From assembly GCA_036732025.1 (NCBI GenBank), contig DAINDE010000019.1, forward strand, positions 3,510 through 67,509: a DNA stretch of 64,000 nt, given 5' to 3'. The translations under genes and the position numbers were made by a program. Below are positions 24,296 through 32,610 of this stretch, in pieces. This DNA comes from SSSZ01 sp036732025. Lineage in GTDB: Bacteria; Pseudomonadota; Gammaproteobacteria; Burkholderiales; Rhodocyclaceae. How positions within the stretch are numbered: position 1 is the stretch's first letter; each line of letters starts with the position of its first letter. Under the pieces are notes generated by a model. The model was not told the DNA's origin, searched no databases, and saw nothing but the letters and a program-made list of their open reading frames with translations.

Positions 24296-24729
24296 ACCAG
24301 CACCGGCACCCGGGAGTGGGTGAGGACCTTGTTGGTCTCGCTGCCCAGCAGGAAGCCGCTGATTCCCCGCCGCCCATGGGAGGCCATGAAGATGAGGTCG
24401 CAGCCCGCCTTCTCGGCGGCTTCGATGATGGCTTCGTAGGGCACGTCGCTGGTGGCGGAGACGGTGTCGCACTCGACGCCGGTGTCGGCGCACAGCTGCC
24501 GGATTTCCCCCAGGTATTCGGTGGCCTGCTGTTCGGCCATTTCGGCGAATTTTTCCGGGGTGGTGGGGTCGATCAGGGCGCCCTCGCCGAAGTAGGCGAC
24601 GGGATATTCGGGCTTGGCAAAGAAGGCGGTGATCTTGGCCCCCGCCTCCTTGGCGAAGGCGACCGCCTTCTGTGCGGTCTGGCGGGATAGATCGGAGCCG
24701 TCGGTGGGAAGGAGAATGTGCTTGAACAT
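24286..24729 (-). CDS. Universal stress protein (UspA family)
   Basis: 147 residues from the ATG at 24729 (GGAGG 8 bases upstream); longer in-frame starts run into the REP element and are not used. N-terminal KHILLPTDGSDLS and C-terminal GRRGISGFLLGSETNKVL carry the ATP-binding Gx2Gx9G(S/T) pattern. It is a cytoplasmic stress protein of the ATP-binding branch. A REP palindrome lies in its 5' region. Confidence 0.9.
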   Translation of the reverse strand: MFKHILLPTDGSDLSRQTAQKAVAFAKEAGAKITAFFAKPEYPVAYFGEGALIDPTTPEKFAEMAEQQATEYLGEIRQLCADTGVECDTVSATSDVPYEAIIEAAEKAGCDLIFMASHGRRGISGFLLGSETNKVLTHSRVPVLVYR

Positions 24730-24787
24730 GAACTTGCCTCCGCTGATGCCGTTGTATTTGCCCGGCAATCCAACACCGCGCTTGACC

Positions 24788-24851
24788 CCGTTCACCCCGA
24801 GCCTGTCGAAGGGCGGTGCACCACTGGCTGCGACAGGCTCGGCGCGAACGG
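24788..24851. repeat. REP-type palindrome, copy B
   Basis: CCGTTCACCCCGAGCCTGTCGA ... CGACAGGCTCGGCGCGAACGG. It is a diverged member of the family at 20879 and 60986, placed between divergent uspA and the beta-CASP gene. Confidence 0.85.
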
Positions 24852-24947
24852 AGCGGGGTATCGGCTTGCCGGACTGACGATGTCCAGCCCCGCTTGCATC
24901 GGGCTTCTCAAAGAGGGATGCTACGCCAAGCAAGGAGGAAATCAAAC

Positions 24948-26354
24948 ATGCGTCTGGGCTTTCTCGGCGCGGCGGGCGAAGTAACAGGTTCCTGCTACCT
25001 GGTGGAGACGGGGCGCTGCCGCTTCCTCGTGGACTGCGGCATGTTCCAGGGCGGGCCGGAGGCCTACCGCAAGAACCTCCGGGCCCTCAATTTCCAATTC
25101 GACGTGCGGGAGATCGATTTCATCCTCCTCACCCACGCCCACATCGACCACTCGGGCCTCCTGCCGCGCCTGGCCATGCTTGGCTTTCGCGGCCCCATCT
25201 ATGCCACGGCGGCCACCATCGACCTGCTGGAAGTGCTGCTGCCCGACAGCGCCCATATCCAGGAGAAAGAGGCGGAGTGGCAGTTGCGCCACAAGCATCG
25301 GCGCGGCAAGGAGGCGGCGGGGGTGCGCCCGCCCCTCTACACCGTGGCCCAGGCCCAGTCGTGCCTGCGTCTCCTCAAGCCCGCCGCTTATGGCGAGACC
25401 TTCGAGCCGGCGGCCGGGGTGCGTTGCCGCTTCAACGACGCCGGCCACATCCTCGGCTCGGCCTGCCTGGAAGTCTGGCTGGAAGCCGGGGGCGGTGGCC
25501 GCAAGCTGGTTTTCTCCGGCGATCTCGGCATGCCCGACCGGCCCGTCCTGCGCGACCCCGAGCCCATCGGCGAAGCCGACGTGCTGCTCGTCGAATCCAC
25601 CTACGGCGACCGCCTGCACCGGCCCCTGCCGGAAACGGAGGAGGAAATCGTCGCCGCCTTCTCCCGTACCCGGGCCGCCGGCGGCAACCTGGTCATTCCT
25701 GCCTTCGCCGTCGGCCGCACCCAGGAAATCATCTACGTCCTGGCCGACCTGGTGCGGCGGGGTCGCCTCGCCCCCCTCAAGGTCTATGTGGATTCCCCCA
25801 TGGCCGACGCCGCCACCCGCATCACCTTGAACCACCGCAACCTGCTCGACGCCGAGACGCGGGATCTCATCGACTGGCTGGCTGCCCATCCCCAAAAGAT
25901 GCACATCGAGTTCGTCGCCGACGTGGAGGCGTCCAAGGCCCTCAACGACGTCCGCCACGGGGCGGTGATCATTTCCGCCAGCGGCATGTGCGAGGCGGGG
26001 CGCATCAAGTACCACCTGCGCGAGAACCTGCCGCGCTCCGAATGCACCATCCTCATCACCGGCTTCCAGGCCGCCGGCACCCTAGGGCGCCGGCTGGTGG
26101 ACGGCGCCCGGCTGGTCCATATCTTCGGCGACCCGGTGCCGGTGCGGGCGGCCATCCACACCGTCGGCGGCCTTTCCGCCCACGCCGACCAGCAGGCCCT
26201 GCTCGCCTGGCTGGGGCACTTCCGCCGCCCGCCCCGGACCTACGTGGTGCACGGCGAGGCGGGGTCCGCCGCCGCCCTGGTGGCGGCCGTCCAGGACCGC
26301 CTCGGCTGGCCGCAGGTTAGAGCGGCGGCCCCAAACGAGTTCGTGACCTTGTGA
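24948..26354 (+). CDS. Metallo-beta-lactamase fold protein with beta-CASP and RMMBL domains (RNase-like)
   Basis: 468 residues from ATG 24948, with an ideal AAGGAGGA upstream. The order is: MBL core with THAHIDHSG (zinc-binding HxHxDH, ~residues 62-68), NDAGHILGSACLEV (motif 3 His) and SGDLGMPDRPV; then a beta-CASP insert (~residues 200-370, VVESTYG-like LLVESTYGDR and SGMCEAGRIKYHL); then the RMMBL end with LSAHADQQALLAW. This architecture is that of the bacterial CPSF73/YsaV-type RNA-processing exonuclease-like proteins (COG1236). The substrate in bacteria is not established. Confidence 0.9.
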   Translation: MRLGFLGAAGEVTGSCYLVETGRCRFLVDCGMFQGGPEAYRKNLRALNFQFDVREIDFILLTHAHIDHSGLLPRLAMLGFRGPIYATAATIDLLEVLLPDSAHIQEKEAEWQLRHKHRRGKEAAGVRPPLYTVAQAQSCLRLLKPAAYGETFEPAAGVRCRFNDAGHILGSACLEVWLEAGGGGRKLVFSGDLGMPDRPVLRDPEPIGEADVLLVESTYGDRLHRPLPETEEEIVAAFSRTRAAGGNLVIPAFAVGRTQEIIYVLADLVRRGRLAPLKVYVDSPMADAATRITLNHRNLLDAETRDLIDWLAAHPQKMHIEFVADVEASKALNDVRHGAVIISASGMCEAGRIKYHLRENLPRSECTILITGFQAAGTLGRRLVDGARLVHIFGDPVPVRAAIHTVGGLSAHADQQALLAWLGHFRRPPRTYVVHGEAGSAAALVAAVQDRLGWPQVRAAAPNEFVTL

Positions 26355-26388
26355 TATAACAAAATCACCCGTTCCGAGGAGCCTCACC

Positions 26389-28143
26389 ATGTCCGGCACC
26401 GCCTCCACCTCCACCAGCCACAAGAGCATCCATCTCAACGGCGACAGCCCCCTGGAAGCGGTGGGCGACGCCCTCGCCAAGGCCGTCGATCCCTTCGGCG
26501 TCACCACTTCGCTCCTCAACGCCCAGATGGCCTGGATGATGCATCCCCAGGAGCTGGGGCGGGCCATCCACGCCCTCTCCGGCGACCTCATCGCCCTCCA
26601 GTCCCACGTGTGGCGCCGGGCCATGGGCCTGCCCTCCGAGGACGTCATCGAGCCCCACGCCGACGATGCCCGTTTCGCCGACCCGGTGTGGAAGGACGAG
26701 GCCACCTGGAACATCGTCAAGGAGTGGTATCTGGCCTTCACCCACCGCCTGGAGGACATGTACTTCGAGACCCCCGGCCTTTCCGACAAGGAGCGCCGGC
26801 GGGCCGCCTTCTGGTTCCGCAACTGGCTCAACGCCGTGGCCCCCACCAACCTGTTCTGGCTCAATCCGGTGGCCATGCGCCGCGCCGTCGAGACCAAAGG
26901 CGAGAGCCTGGCCCAGGGGATGCGCAACTTCCTGCGCGACGTGCAGGCCCGCAACATCCAGATGGTGGAACCGGACGCCTTCGCCGTGGGCAAGGACCTC
27001 GCCACCACCCCGGGCAAGGTGGTTTTCCGCAACCGCCTGCTGGAGCTGATCCACTACGCGCCCACCACCGACAAGGTGCGGGCGACGCCCATCGTCATCA
27101 CTACGCCGTGGATCAACAAGTTCTACATCCTCGACCTGACCAGCAAAAAGAGCCTGGTCAAGTACCTGGTGGACCAGGGCTTCTCGGTCTTCATCACCAG
27201 TTGGAAGAACCCCACGGCGGACATGGCCGGCGTGCGCTTCGACGACTACCTGCTGGAAGGCGTCGACCAGGCGGTGAAGGTGGCTGCCGACTTCTGCAAG
27301 GTGCCCCAGGTCCACCTGGCGGGCTACTGCATCGGCGGCACCCTGGTGGCCACCTACATGGCTTGGGCCAACCGCCATTACGGCGAGGGCAAGGTGCCGG
27401 TGGCCCACTGGACCCTGTTCACCACCCTCACCGATTTCTCCCATCCCGGCGACATCGACGTCTTCATCGACGACGCCTGCGTCGGGGCCCTGGAAGACTC
27501 CATGGCCAAGAAGGGCTATCTGGACGGCAACGAGATGGCCTCCTCCTTCCGCCTGCTGCGCTCCAACCCCCTCATCTGGCAATACTGGGTCCATAGCTAC
27601 CTCCTGGGCGAACCGCTGCCGCCCTTCGACGTGCTGTTCTGGAACATGGACACCACGCGCATGCCCCAGGCCATGCACGCCTGGTACCTGCGCGAGCTCT
27701 ACCTGGCCAACAACCTCATCAAGCGCGGCAGGCTGACGGTGGCCGGCGAGGCCATCGACCTCAATCGCGTCACCCAGCCGGTCTATGCGGTGACGGCGGA
27801 AGACGACCACATCGCCCCCTGGCGCCAGTGCTACCGCATCCGCAAGTACATCAACGTCAAGGCGCCCATGCGCTTCGTGCTGTCCACCTCCGGCCACATC
27901 CTGGGCATCGTCAATCCGCCGGTGCAGCCGCCCAAGCGGGCCTACTGGATCGGCGACCCGGAGCGCAACGAGCACTGGGAACAGTGGTTCGAGCGGGCGG
28001 AGAAGCACCCGGGCACCTGGTGGGAGGATTGGACCCGCTGGCTGGGCGAGCGCTGCGGCAAGGAAGTGGGGGCCTATCCGGCGGCCAGTCGCAGCCATCC
28101 TGCCCTGGGCGATGCGCCGGGGAGCTACGTGCTGGAAAAGTAG
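26389..28143 (+). CDS. phaC: Class I poly(3-hydroxyalkanoate) synthase
   Basis: 584 residues, as in Ralstonia PhaC (589). It polymerises (R)-3-hydroxyacyl-CoA into PHA granules. The alpha/beta-hydrolase core has the PhaC box GYCIGG with catalytic C314, the aspartate at about D473 (AEDDHIAPW) and H503 (SGHILGIVNPP). The N-terminal ~200 residues form the usual synthase-specific domain (VWKDEATWNIVKEWYLAFT). GGAG precedes the ATG. No phaA, phaB, phaR or phasin gene is adjacent. Confidence 0.95.
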   Translation: MSGTASTSTSHKSIHLNGDSPLEAVGDALAKAVDPFGVTTSLLNAQMAWMMHPQELGRAIHALSGDLIALQSHVWRRAMGLPSEDVIEPHADDARFADPVWKDEATWNIVKEWYLAFTHRLEDMYFETPGLSDKERRRAAFWFRNWLNAVAPTNLFWLNPVAMRRAVETKGESLAQGMRNFLRDVQARNIQMVEPDAFAVGKDLATTPGKVVFRNRLLELIHYAPTTDKVRATPIVITTPWINKFYILDLTSKKSLVKYLVDQGFSVFITSWKNPTADMAGVRFDDYLLEGVDQAVKVAADFCKVPQVHLAGYCIGGTLVATYMAWANRHYGEGKVPVAHWTLFTTLTDFSHPGDIDVFIDDACVGALEDSMAKKGYLDGNEMASSFRLLRSNPLIWQYWVHSYLLGEPLPPFDVLFWNMDTTRMPQAMHAWYLRELYLANNLIKRGRLTVAGEAIDLNRVTQPVYAVTAEDDHIAPWRQCYRIRKYINVKAPMRFVLSTSGHILGIVNPPVQPPKRAYWIGDPERNEHWEQWFERAEKHPGTWWEDWTRWLGERCGKEVGAYPAASRSHPALGDAPGSYVLEK

Positions 28144-28181
28144 CGGGCGGGGGGTTTCACACGGCATAACGGCGGGCGTTT

Positions 28182-28195
28182 TTGACCAGGGTCAA
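28182..28195 (+). promoter_or_regulatory. FNR/DNR-type site of the hemerythrin-NnrS operon
   Basis: TTGACC-AG-GGTCAA is a perfect palindrome of the FNR/DNR class (TTGA-N6-TCAA). Its centre (28188.5) is 41.5 bases from the start predicted by the -10 CACAAT at 28218-28223 (start about 28230), the exact class II activator spacing. The first gene starts at 28252. Confidence 0.7.
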
Positions 28196-28251
28196 TGCCG
28201 AAGGGCGGCGGCCTTCCCACAATGTCGCCATCCCCCCAGCAGGAGCATAAG

Positions 28252-28698
28252 ATGAGCAACATACGCAGCTTCATGACGGAAGATCATCGCCATTGCGACG
28301 ATCTCTTCGCCGAGGCCGAGCAGGCCGTGGCCCAGAAAAACCTTCCCGCCGCCCGGGCGGCCTTCGAGCACTTCCGCGCCGCCACCCTGGCCCATTTCGA
28401 TTGCGAGGAGAAAACCCTCTTTCCCGCCTTCGAAGCCCGCACCGGCATCGCCATGGGCCCCACCCAGATGATGCGCATGGAGCACCTGCAGATGCGCGCC
28501 CTCCTGGACGAAGCCGCCGACGCCCTGGCCGCCGGCGACGGCGAAGGCTACCTGGGGGCGGCGGAAACCCTGCTCATCATGATGCAGCAGCACAACATGA
28601 AGGAAGAGAACGTCCTCTACCCCATGTGCGACCAGCACCTCGCCGGCGATCTGCCGGAGCTGTTGCAGCACCTGGAACAGGAGCTGGCCGAAGCATGA
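28252..28698 (+). CDS. Hemerythrin HHE domain protein
   Basis: 148 residues from ATG 28252 (AGGAG upstream). A four-helix diiron domain: FMTEDHRHCDDLF (H-x-H), HFRAATLAHFDCEEKTLFP (HF...E), MEHLQMRALL and QQHNMKEENVLYP supply the His/Glu/Asp ligands. Such proteins bind O2 or NO or protect/repair iron-sulfur centres. First gene of an FNR/DNR-type operon with NnrS, so NO-related use is likely. Its stop overlaps the next gene (ATGA). Confidence 0.88.
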   Translation: MSNIRSFMTEDHRHCDDLFAEAEQAVAQKNLPAARAAFEHFRAATLAHFDCEEKTLFPAFEARTGIAMGPTQMMRMEHLQMRALLDEAADALAAGDGEGYLGAAETLLIMMQQHNMKEENVLYPMCDQHLAGDLPELLQHLEQELAEA

Positions 28699-28925
28699 GC
28701 CATCCCAAGACCCCCCATGTCGTCGATGCCCGCTTCCTGGAGCCGCCGGAGCCCTTCGTGCGCACCATGGACGCCCTCGATGCCCTGCCCGCCGGGGAAA
28801 AGCTGCTCCTGCTGCTCTACCGGGAGCCCCATCCCCTCTACAAGGTGCTGCGGCAGAACGGCTACGCCTACGAGACGGAACTGGTGCCCGACGGGACGTT
28901 CGAGATCCTGATCTGGCGTTCCTGA
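28695..28925 (+). CDS. DUF2249 domain protein
   Basis: 76 residues, ATGA overlap with the hemerythrin gene. Contains VDARFLEPPEPF, LPAGEKLLLLLYREPHPLY and a C-terminal YETELVPDGTFEILIWR. This is the small SirA/TusA-like DUF2249 fold often fused to or next to hemerythrin domains in denitrifiers. Function is unproven; context suggests NO or redox metabolism. Confidence 0.8.
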   Translation: MSHPKTPHVVDARFLEPPEPFVRTMDALDALPAGEKLLLLLYREPHPLYKVLRQNGYAYETELVPDGTFEILIWRS

Positions 28926-28930
28926 ACGCA

Positions 28931-30226
28931 GTGCAGGCCCTCCTTTCCTTCGACAAGGCCCCGCCCTTCGCGGCGCCCCTGCGGTTCTTCCTCACCGCGC
29001 CCCTGTTCGCCGCCGCCGCCGGGCTGCTGCTGGCCGTGGCGGGGGAGGGGGCGCTGTCGTCGCGCTGGCTGCCGGCCGCCCTGGCCGCCACCCACCTCCT
29101 CACCGTCGGCTTCATGCTGCAGGTGATGCTGGGGGCGCTGATCCAGATCCTGCCCGTCGTCGCCGGCGCCAACGTGCCCCGGCCCCTGGCGGTGGCCACC
29201 GCCGTGCATGGCGGACTGACGGTGGGGGCGCTGCTTCTTGCCGCGGGCTTCCTGGCCGGCTCGCCGGCGGCCTTCCAGGGGGCGGCGGCAATCCTCGCCC
29301 TGACTGCCGCGATATTTCTCGCCACCGCCGGGGTGGCCCTGTGGAGCGTCCCGTCCACCAGCCCCACCATCCGCGGCCTCAAGCTCGCCCTGGCGGCGCT
29401 CCCCGTCGTCGTCGGCCTCGGGGCGGCGCTGGCCTTCGGCCTCGCCGGCAAGCTTTCCCTGCCCCTGGTCGCCGTCACCGACATCCATGCCGCCTGGGGC
29501 CTGGGCGCCTGGGCCGGCATCCTCCTGGCGGTCATGTCCTACGTAGTGGTGCCCATGTTCCAGCTCACCCCCGGCTATCCCGCCCGCCTCAGCTGGTGGC
29601 TGCCGGTGGGGCTGGCCGGCCTGTTCCTCCTGTGGAGCGCGGCAGTGGCCCTGGATATCCCGCTTATCGGTCGCTTCGCCCAGGGGGCGGTGGCGCTGGG
29701 CGGCCTCGCCTTTGCGGGCCTCACCGCACATCTGCAGCACCAGCGCCGGCGGGCCAAGGCGGATGCCACCTACCGCTACTGGCAGCTCGGCCTGGTCTCG
29801 GTCGCCCTGTCCATGGCCATGCTGGCGGCCGCCGCCCTGTCGCCGGCGCTGACCGAATGGGCCGGCTGGCATGCCCTGCTGGCGGTCCTGCTGGTGGTGG
29901 GCGGATTCATGTCCTTCATCATCGGCATGCTGTACAAGATCGTCCCCTTCCTGGCCTGGCTGCACCTGCAGAACCGCGGCCAGGGGCGGGTGGCGGCGCC
30001 CAACATGAACCGCATTCTGGCGGAGCCGCCCTGCCAGCGCCAGATGCGCAGCCATGCCGCCGCCGTGGCATTGCTGGCCCTGGCCGCCGGTTTCCCGGGG
30101 TGGCTGGCAGTGCCGGCCGGCCTGGCGCTCTGCGGCGCCAGCCTGTGGCTCTTCCTCAACCTGGCATCGGCGCTGCGGGCCTATCGCCGGCACGGTGCCG
30201 AGGTGGCGGAACGGCTGGTGGCCTGA
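28931..30226 (+). CDS. Polytopic membrane protein of an NnrS operon
   Basis: 431 residues from a GTG, with about 12 hydrophobic helices covering most of the length and a short cytoplasmic basic segment (HLQHQRRRAKADATYRYW). Several helices carry histidines (LAATHLLTVGFMLQV, VTDIHAAWGLGAW), a pattern reminiscent of haem-copper oxidase/NorB-like relatives but without clear ligands for a full oxidase centre. Its stop overlaps the nnrS start (TGATG). Function is unknown and judged only from context. Confidence 0.65.
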   Translation: MQALLSFDKAPPFAAPLRFFLTAPLFAAAAGLLLAVAGEGALSSRWLPAALAATHLLTVGFMLQVMLGALIQILPVVAGANVPRPLAVATAVHGGLTVGALLLAAGFLAGSPAAFQGAAAILALTAAIFLATAGVALWSVPSTSPTIRGLKLALAALPVVVGLGAALAFGLAGKLSLPLVAVTDIHAAWGLGAWAGILLAVMSYVVVPMFQLTPGYPARLSWWLPVGLAGLFLLWSAAVALDIPLIGRFAQGAVALGGLAFAGLTAHLQHQRRRAKADATYRYWQLGLVSVALSMAMLAAAALSPALTEWAGWHALLAVLLVVGGFMSFIIGMLYKIVPFLAWLHLQNRGQGRVAAPNMNRILAEPPCQRQMRSHAAAVALLALAAGFPGWLAVPAGLALCGASLWLFLNLASALRAYRRHGAEVAERLVA

Positions 30227-31413
30227 TGTTGCGCCACGTCTTCTTCTCGGCGCCGCACCGGCTCATGTTCGCCGGCGGCGCCGTCCAGGCCGTCCTGGCC
30301 ATGGTGCTCTGGGCCTGGGAGTTGCAGGCCCGCCATTTCAGCCTGCTGCCGGTGCCCACCTGGCCCTGGCCGCCGGCCTGGGTGCACGGCGGGTTGATGG
30401 TTTTCGGTATTTTCCCCTGGTTCATCTTCGGCTTTCTCATGACCGCCCTGCCGCGCTGGATGGCGGCGGCCCCCCTGCAGCCGCGGCACTTCCGGCCGGC
30501 GTTCTTCCTCATGGCGGGCGGCTGGCTGCTTTTCCTGCCGGGACTGGCCCTGCCTTCCCCGGCCCTGGCCGGGCTGGCCTTGGTGGGGGCGGGATGGCTG
30601 TGGGGCATCGCCGCTCTGGCCGGCGTCGTGCGCGGCTCCCTCAACGAACGCGGCCATGCCGTCGCCGTGCTGGCGGCCCTGGGCCTGGGCGTGGCCGGCC
30701 TGGCCGCCTACGGCGCCGCCGTGGCGCGGGTGGACGCGGTGTGGTTCCGCATTGCCGTGGAAACCGGCCTGTGGGGCTGCCTGGCGCCGGTGTTCGTCAT
30801 CGTCCTGCACCGCATGCTGCCCTTCTTCACCAGCGCCGTGGTGCGGGATTACGAGAGTTATCAGCCGATGGGGGCCCTGTGGCTGATCCTGGCGGCGCTC
30901 CTGGCCCACGGCATCCTGGCCGCCGCCGAACTGCCGGCCTGGCGCTGGCTGCCCGACGGCGTGGCGGCCGGCGTCATGGCGCATCTGTCTTCCCGCTGGG
31001 GGCTGCGTGCCGCCCTGGGGTTCCCCATGCTGGCCATGCTCCATCTGGGCGCCCTGTGGCTGACCGTCGGCCTCGGCCTCTACGCCGTGCAGGGGGGGCT
31101 GGCCCTGGCCGGCGTGTCCTGGGGCGGCCTCGTGCCCCTCCATGCCATCGGGGCCGGGTTCTTCGCCTCCATCCTCCTCGGCATGGCCACCCGGGTCACC
31201 CTCGGCCACTCCGGTCGGCCCATCGCCGGCGACCGCTGGGCCTGGCGCCTCTTCCTCCTGCACCAGGGGGTCGTCGTCCTGCGTCTGGCCGGGGAATTCA
31301 TCAGCCCTCTCAGCCTTGTGGCGGCCCTCGGCTGGCTGGCGGTCTTCGGCGGCTGGGCGGCGGTGCACCTGCCAATGGTGGTGAAGCCGCGGCCCGACGG
31401 GCAGCGGGGATGA
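30226..31413 (+). CDS. nnrS: NnrS family haem- and copper-containing membrane protein
   Basis: 395 residues from ATG 30226; a much longer open frame in the same phase starts inside the previous gene and is not used. NnrS proteins are 10-12-helix membrane proteins linked to relief of NO-dependent stress. Typical elements: SAPHRLMFAGGAVQAV at the N-terminus, WVHGGLMVFGIFPWFIFGFLMTALPRWM, and PLHAIGAGFFASILLGMATRVTLGHSG near the C-terminus, with conserved His residues. Starts and ends overlap its neighbours (TGATG, ATGA). Confidence 0.88.
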   Translation: MLRHVFFSAPHRLMFAGGAVQAVLAMVLWAWELQARHFSLLPVPTWPWPPAWVHGGLMVFGIFPWFIFGFLMTALPRWMAAAPLQPRHFRPAFFLMAGGWLLFLPGLALPSPALAGLALVGAGWLWGIAALAGVVRGSLNERGHAVAVLAALGLGVAGLAAYGAAVARVDAVWFRIAVETGLWGCLAPVFVIVLHRMLPFFTSAVVRDYESYQPMGALWLILAALLAHGILAAAELPAWRWLPDGVAAGVMAHLSSRWGLRAALGFPMLAMLHLGALWLTVGLGLYAVQGGLALAGVSWGGLVPLHAIGAGFFASILLGMATRVTLGHSGRPIAGDRWAWRLFLLHQGVVVLRLAGEFISPLSLVAALGWLAVFGGWAAVHLPMVVKPRPDGQRG

Positions 31414-31796
31414 ACACCTACCTGGTCCTCAAGCACGTTCACGTCACCAGCGTGGTGCTGAGCGGCCTCGGCTTCTGCCTGCGCGGCGCCTGGATGCTGG
31501 CAGGGTCGCCCCTGCTCTCCCGCCGCTGGGTGGGGGTGGCGCCCCACGTCGTCGATACGCTCCTGCTCGGCAGCGCCATTGCCATGGCGGTGATGAGCAG
31601 CCAGTATCCCTTCGTCCAGGGCTGGCTGACGGCCAAGTTCTTCGGGCTGCTGGCCTACATCCTGTGCGGGACCATGGCCCTGAAGCGGGGGAAAACCCCC
31701 CGTCAGCGGGCATTGTTCCTGGTGCTGGCCCTGGCTTCCTTCGCCTACATCGTGAGCGTGGCGCTGACGCGCAACCCCCTGCCTTACGGATGGTGA
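31410..31796 (+). CDS. SirB2 family membrane protein
   Basis: 128 residues, four hydrophobic helices. N-terminal YLVLKHVHVTSVVLSGLGFCLRG and C-terminal SFAYIVSVALTRNPLPY are typical of SirB/YchQ proteins. Role uncertain. ATGA overlap with nnrS makes it the last gene of the operon. It overlaps the 3' end of the convergent fnr gene by 13 bases. Confidence 0.82.
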   Translation: MNTYLVLKHVHVTSVVLSGLGFCLRGAWMLAGSPLLSRRWVGVAPHVVDTLLLGSAIAMAVMSSQYPFVQGWLTAKFFGLLAYILCGTMALKRGKTPRQRALFLVLALASFAYIVSVALTRNPLPYGW

Positions 31797-32524
31797 GTCA
31801 TCAGGGCCTTGAGGCCGGGGATGTCGAGGATGCGGATGTGCTTCTGCTGGACGGCGATGAAGCCTTCTTCCTGGAAGCGGGAGAAGGCGCGGGAGACGGT
31901 TTCCAGCTTGAGGCCGAGGTAGCTGCCGATTTCCTCCCGCGTCATGCGCAGGTAGAACTCGGCGTGGGAGAAGCCGCGGGCGGTGAAGCGCTGGGAAAGG
32001 TTGAGGAGGAAGGCCGCCAGGCGCTCCTCGGCACGCATGGTGCCAAGCAGCATCATCACGCCGTGGTCGCGCACGATCTCGCGGCTCATGACCTTGTGGA
32101 AGTGGTGCTGGAGATTGTGGATTTCCCGGGACAGGCCTTCCAGGCGGGGGAAGGGGATGGCGCATACCTCGCTGTCTTCCAGGGCGATGGCGTTGCAGGT
32201 GTGGTGCTCGGTGCTGATGCCGTCAAGGCCGAGGAGTTCGCCGGCCATCTGGAAGCCGGTGACCTGATCGCGGCCATCCTCCAGAAGCACATCGGTCTTG
32301 AAGAAGCCGCTGCGGATGGCGTAGATGGCGTCGAAATCCTGGCCGGCGCGGTAGAGGTGGTCACCCCGCTTGACCCGCTTGCGCGTCGAGACAAGGTCGT
32401 CGAGGCGCTGCATTTCTTCCGGCGTCAGCCCCAGGGGCAGGCAAAGCTCCCGCAGGTTGCAATTGGAACAGGCGGTCTTGATGACCGTCAGCGAGATTTC
32501 CTTGGCGGCTGTCTGGGGTGGCAT
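31784..32524 (-). CDS. fnr: FNR/ANR-type oxygen-sensing transcription regulator
   Basis: 246 residues from the ATG at 32524 (an in-frame TTG at 32530 is less likely). Four cysteines for an oxygen-labile 4Fe-4S cluster are in place: C19, C22, C28 (CSNCNLRELC) and C110. A cNMP-binding-type beta roll follows, then a long dimer helix and the helix-turn-helix EEIGSYLGLKLETVSRAFSR, whose E-x2-SR recognition residues match FNR boxes TTGAT-N4-ATCAA. FNR boxes occur next to hemN and possibly elsewhere in the window. Divergent from hemN. Confidence 0.95.
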   Translation of the reverse strand: MPPQTAAKEISLTVIKTACSNCNLRELCLPLGLTPEEMQRLDDLVSTRKRVKRGDHLYRAGQDFDAIYAIRSGFFKTDVLLEDGRDQVTGFQMAGELLGLDGISTEHHTCNAIALEDSEVCAIPFPRLEGLSREIHNLQHHFHKVMSREIVRDHGVMMLLGTMRAEERLAAFLLNLSQRFTARGFSHAEFYLRMTREEIGSYLGLKLETVSRAFSRFQEEGFIAVQQKHIRILDIPGLKALMTHHP

Positions 32525-32541
32525 TAGCAACCTGTTTTGGC

Positions 32542-32555
32542 TTGATCCATGTCAA
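32542..32555. promoter_or_regulatory. FNR box shared by divergent fnr and hemN
   Basis: TTGAT-CCAT-GTCAA. For hemN the centre (32548.5) is 41.5 bases before the start predicted from the -10 CATAAT at 32578-32583, class II activation. For fnr the site is only 18 bases before the start codon, compatible with autorepression. Confidence 0.8.
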
Positions 32556-32610
32556 CCGTACAATGGGTTCATCCGACCATAATCACCGCTAAACTGGCGA
32601 CCAGATATTA

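Noticed and set aside
30054..31409. A long frame in phase with the SirB2 gene
   Set aside because: The upstream part is Arg/Pro/Gly-rich and out of phase with nnrS; only the last 128 residues form a recognisable membrane protein.
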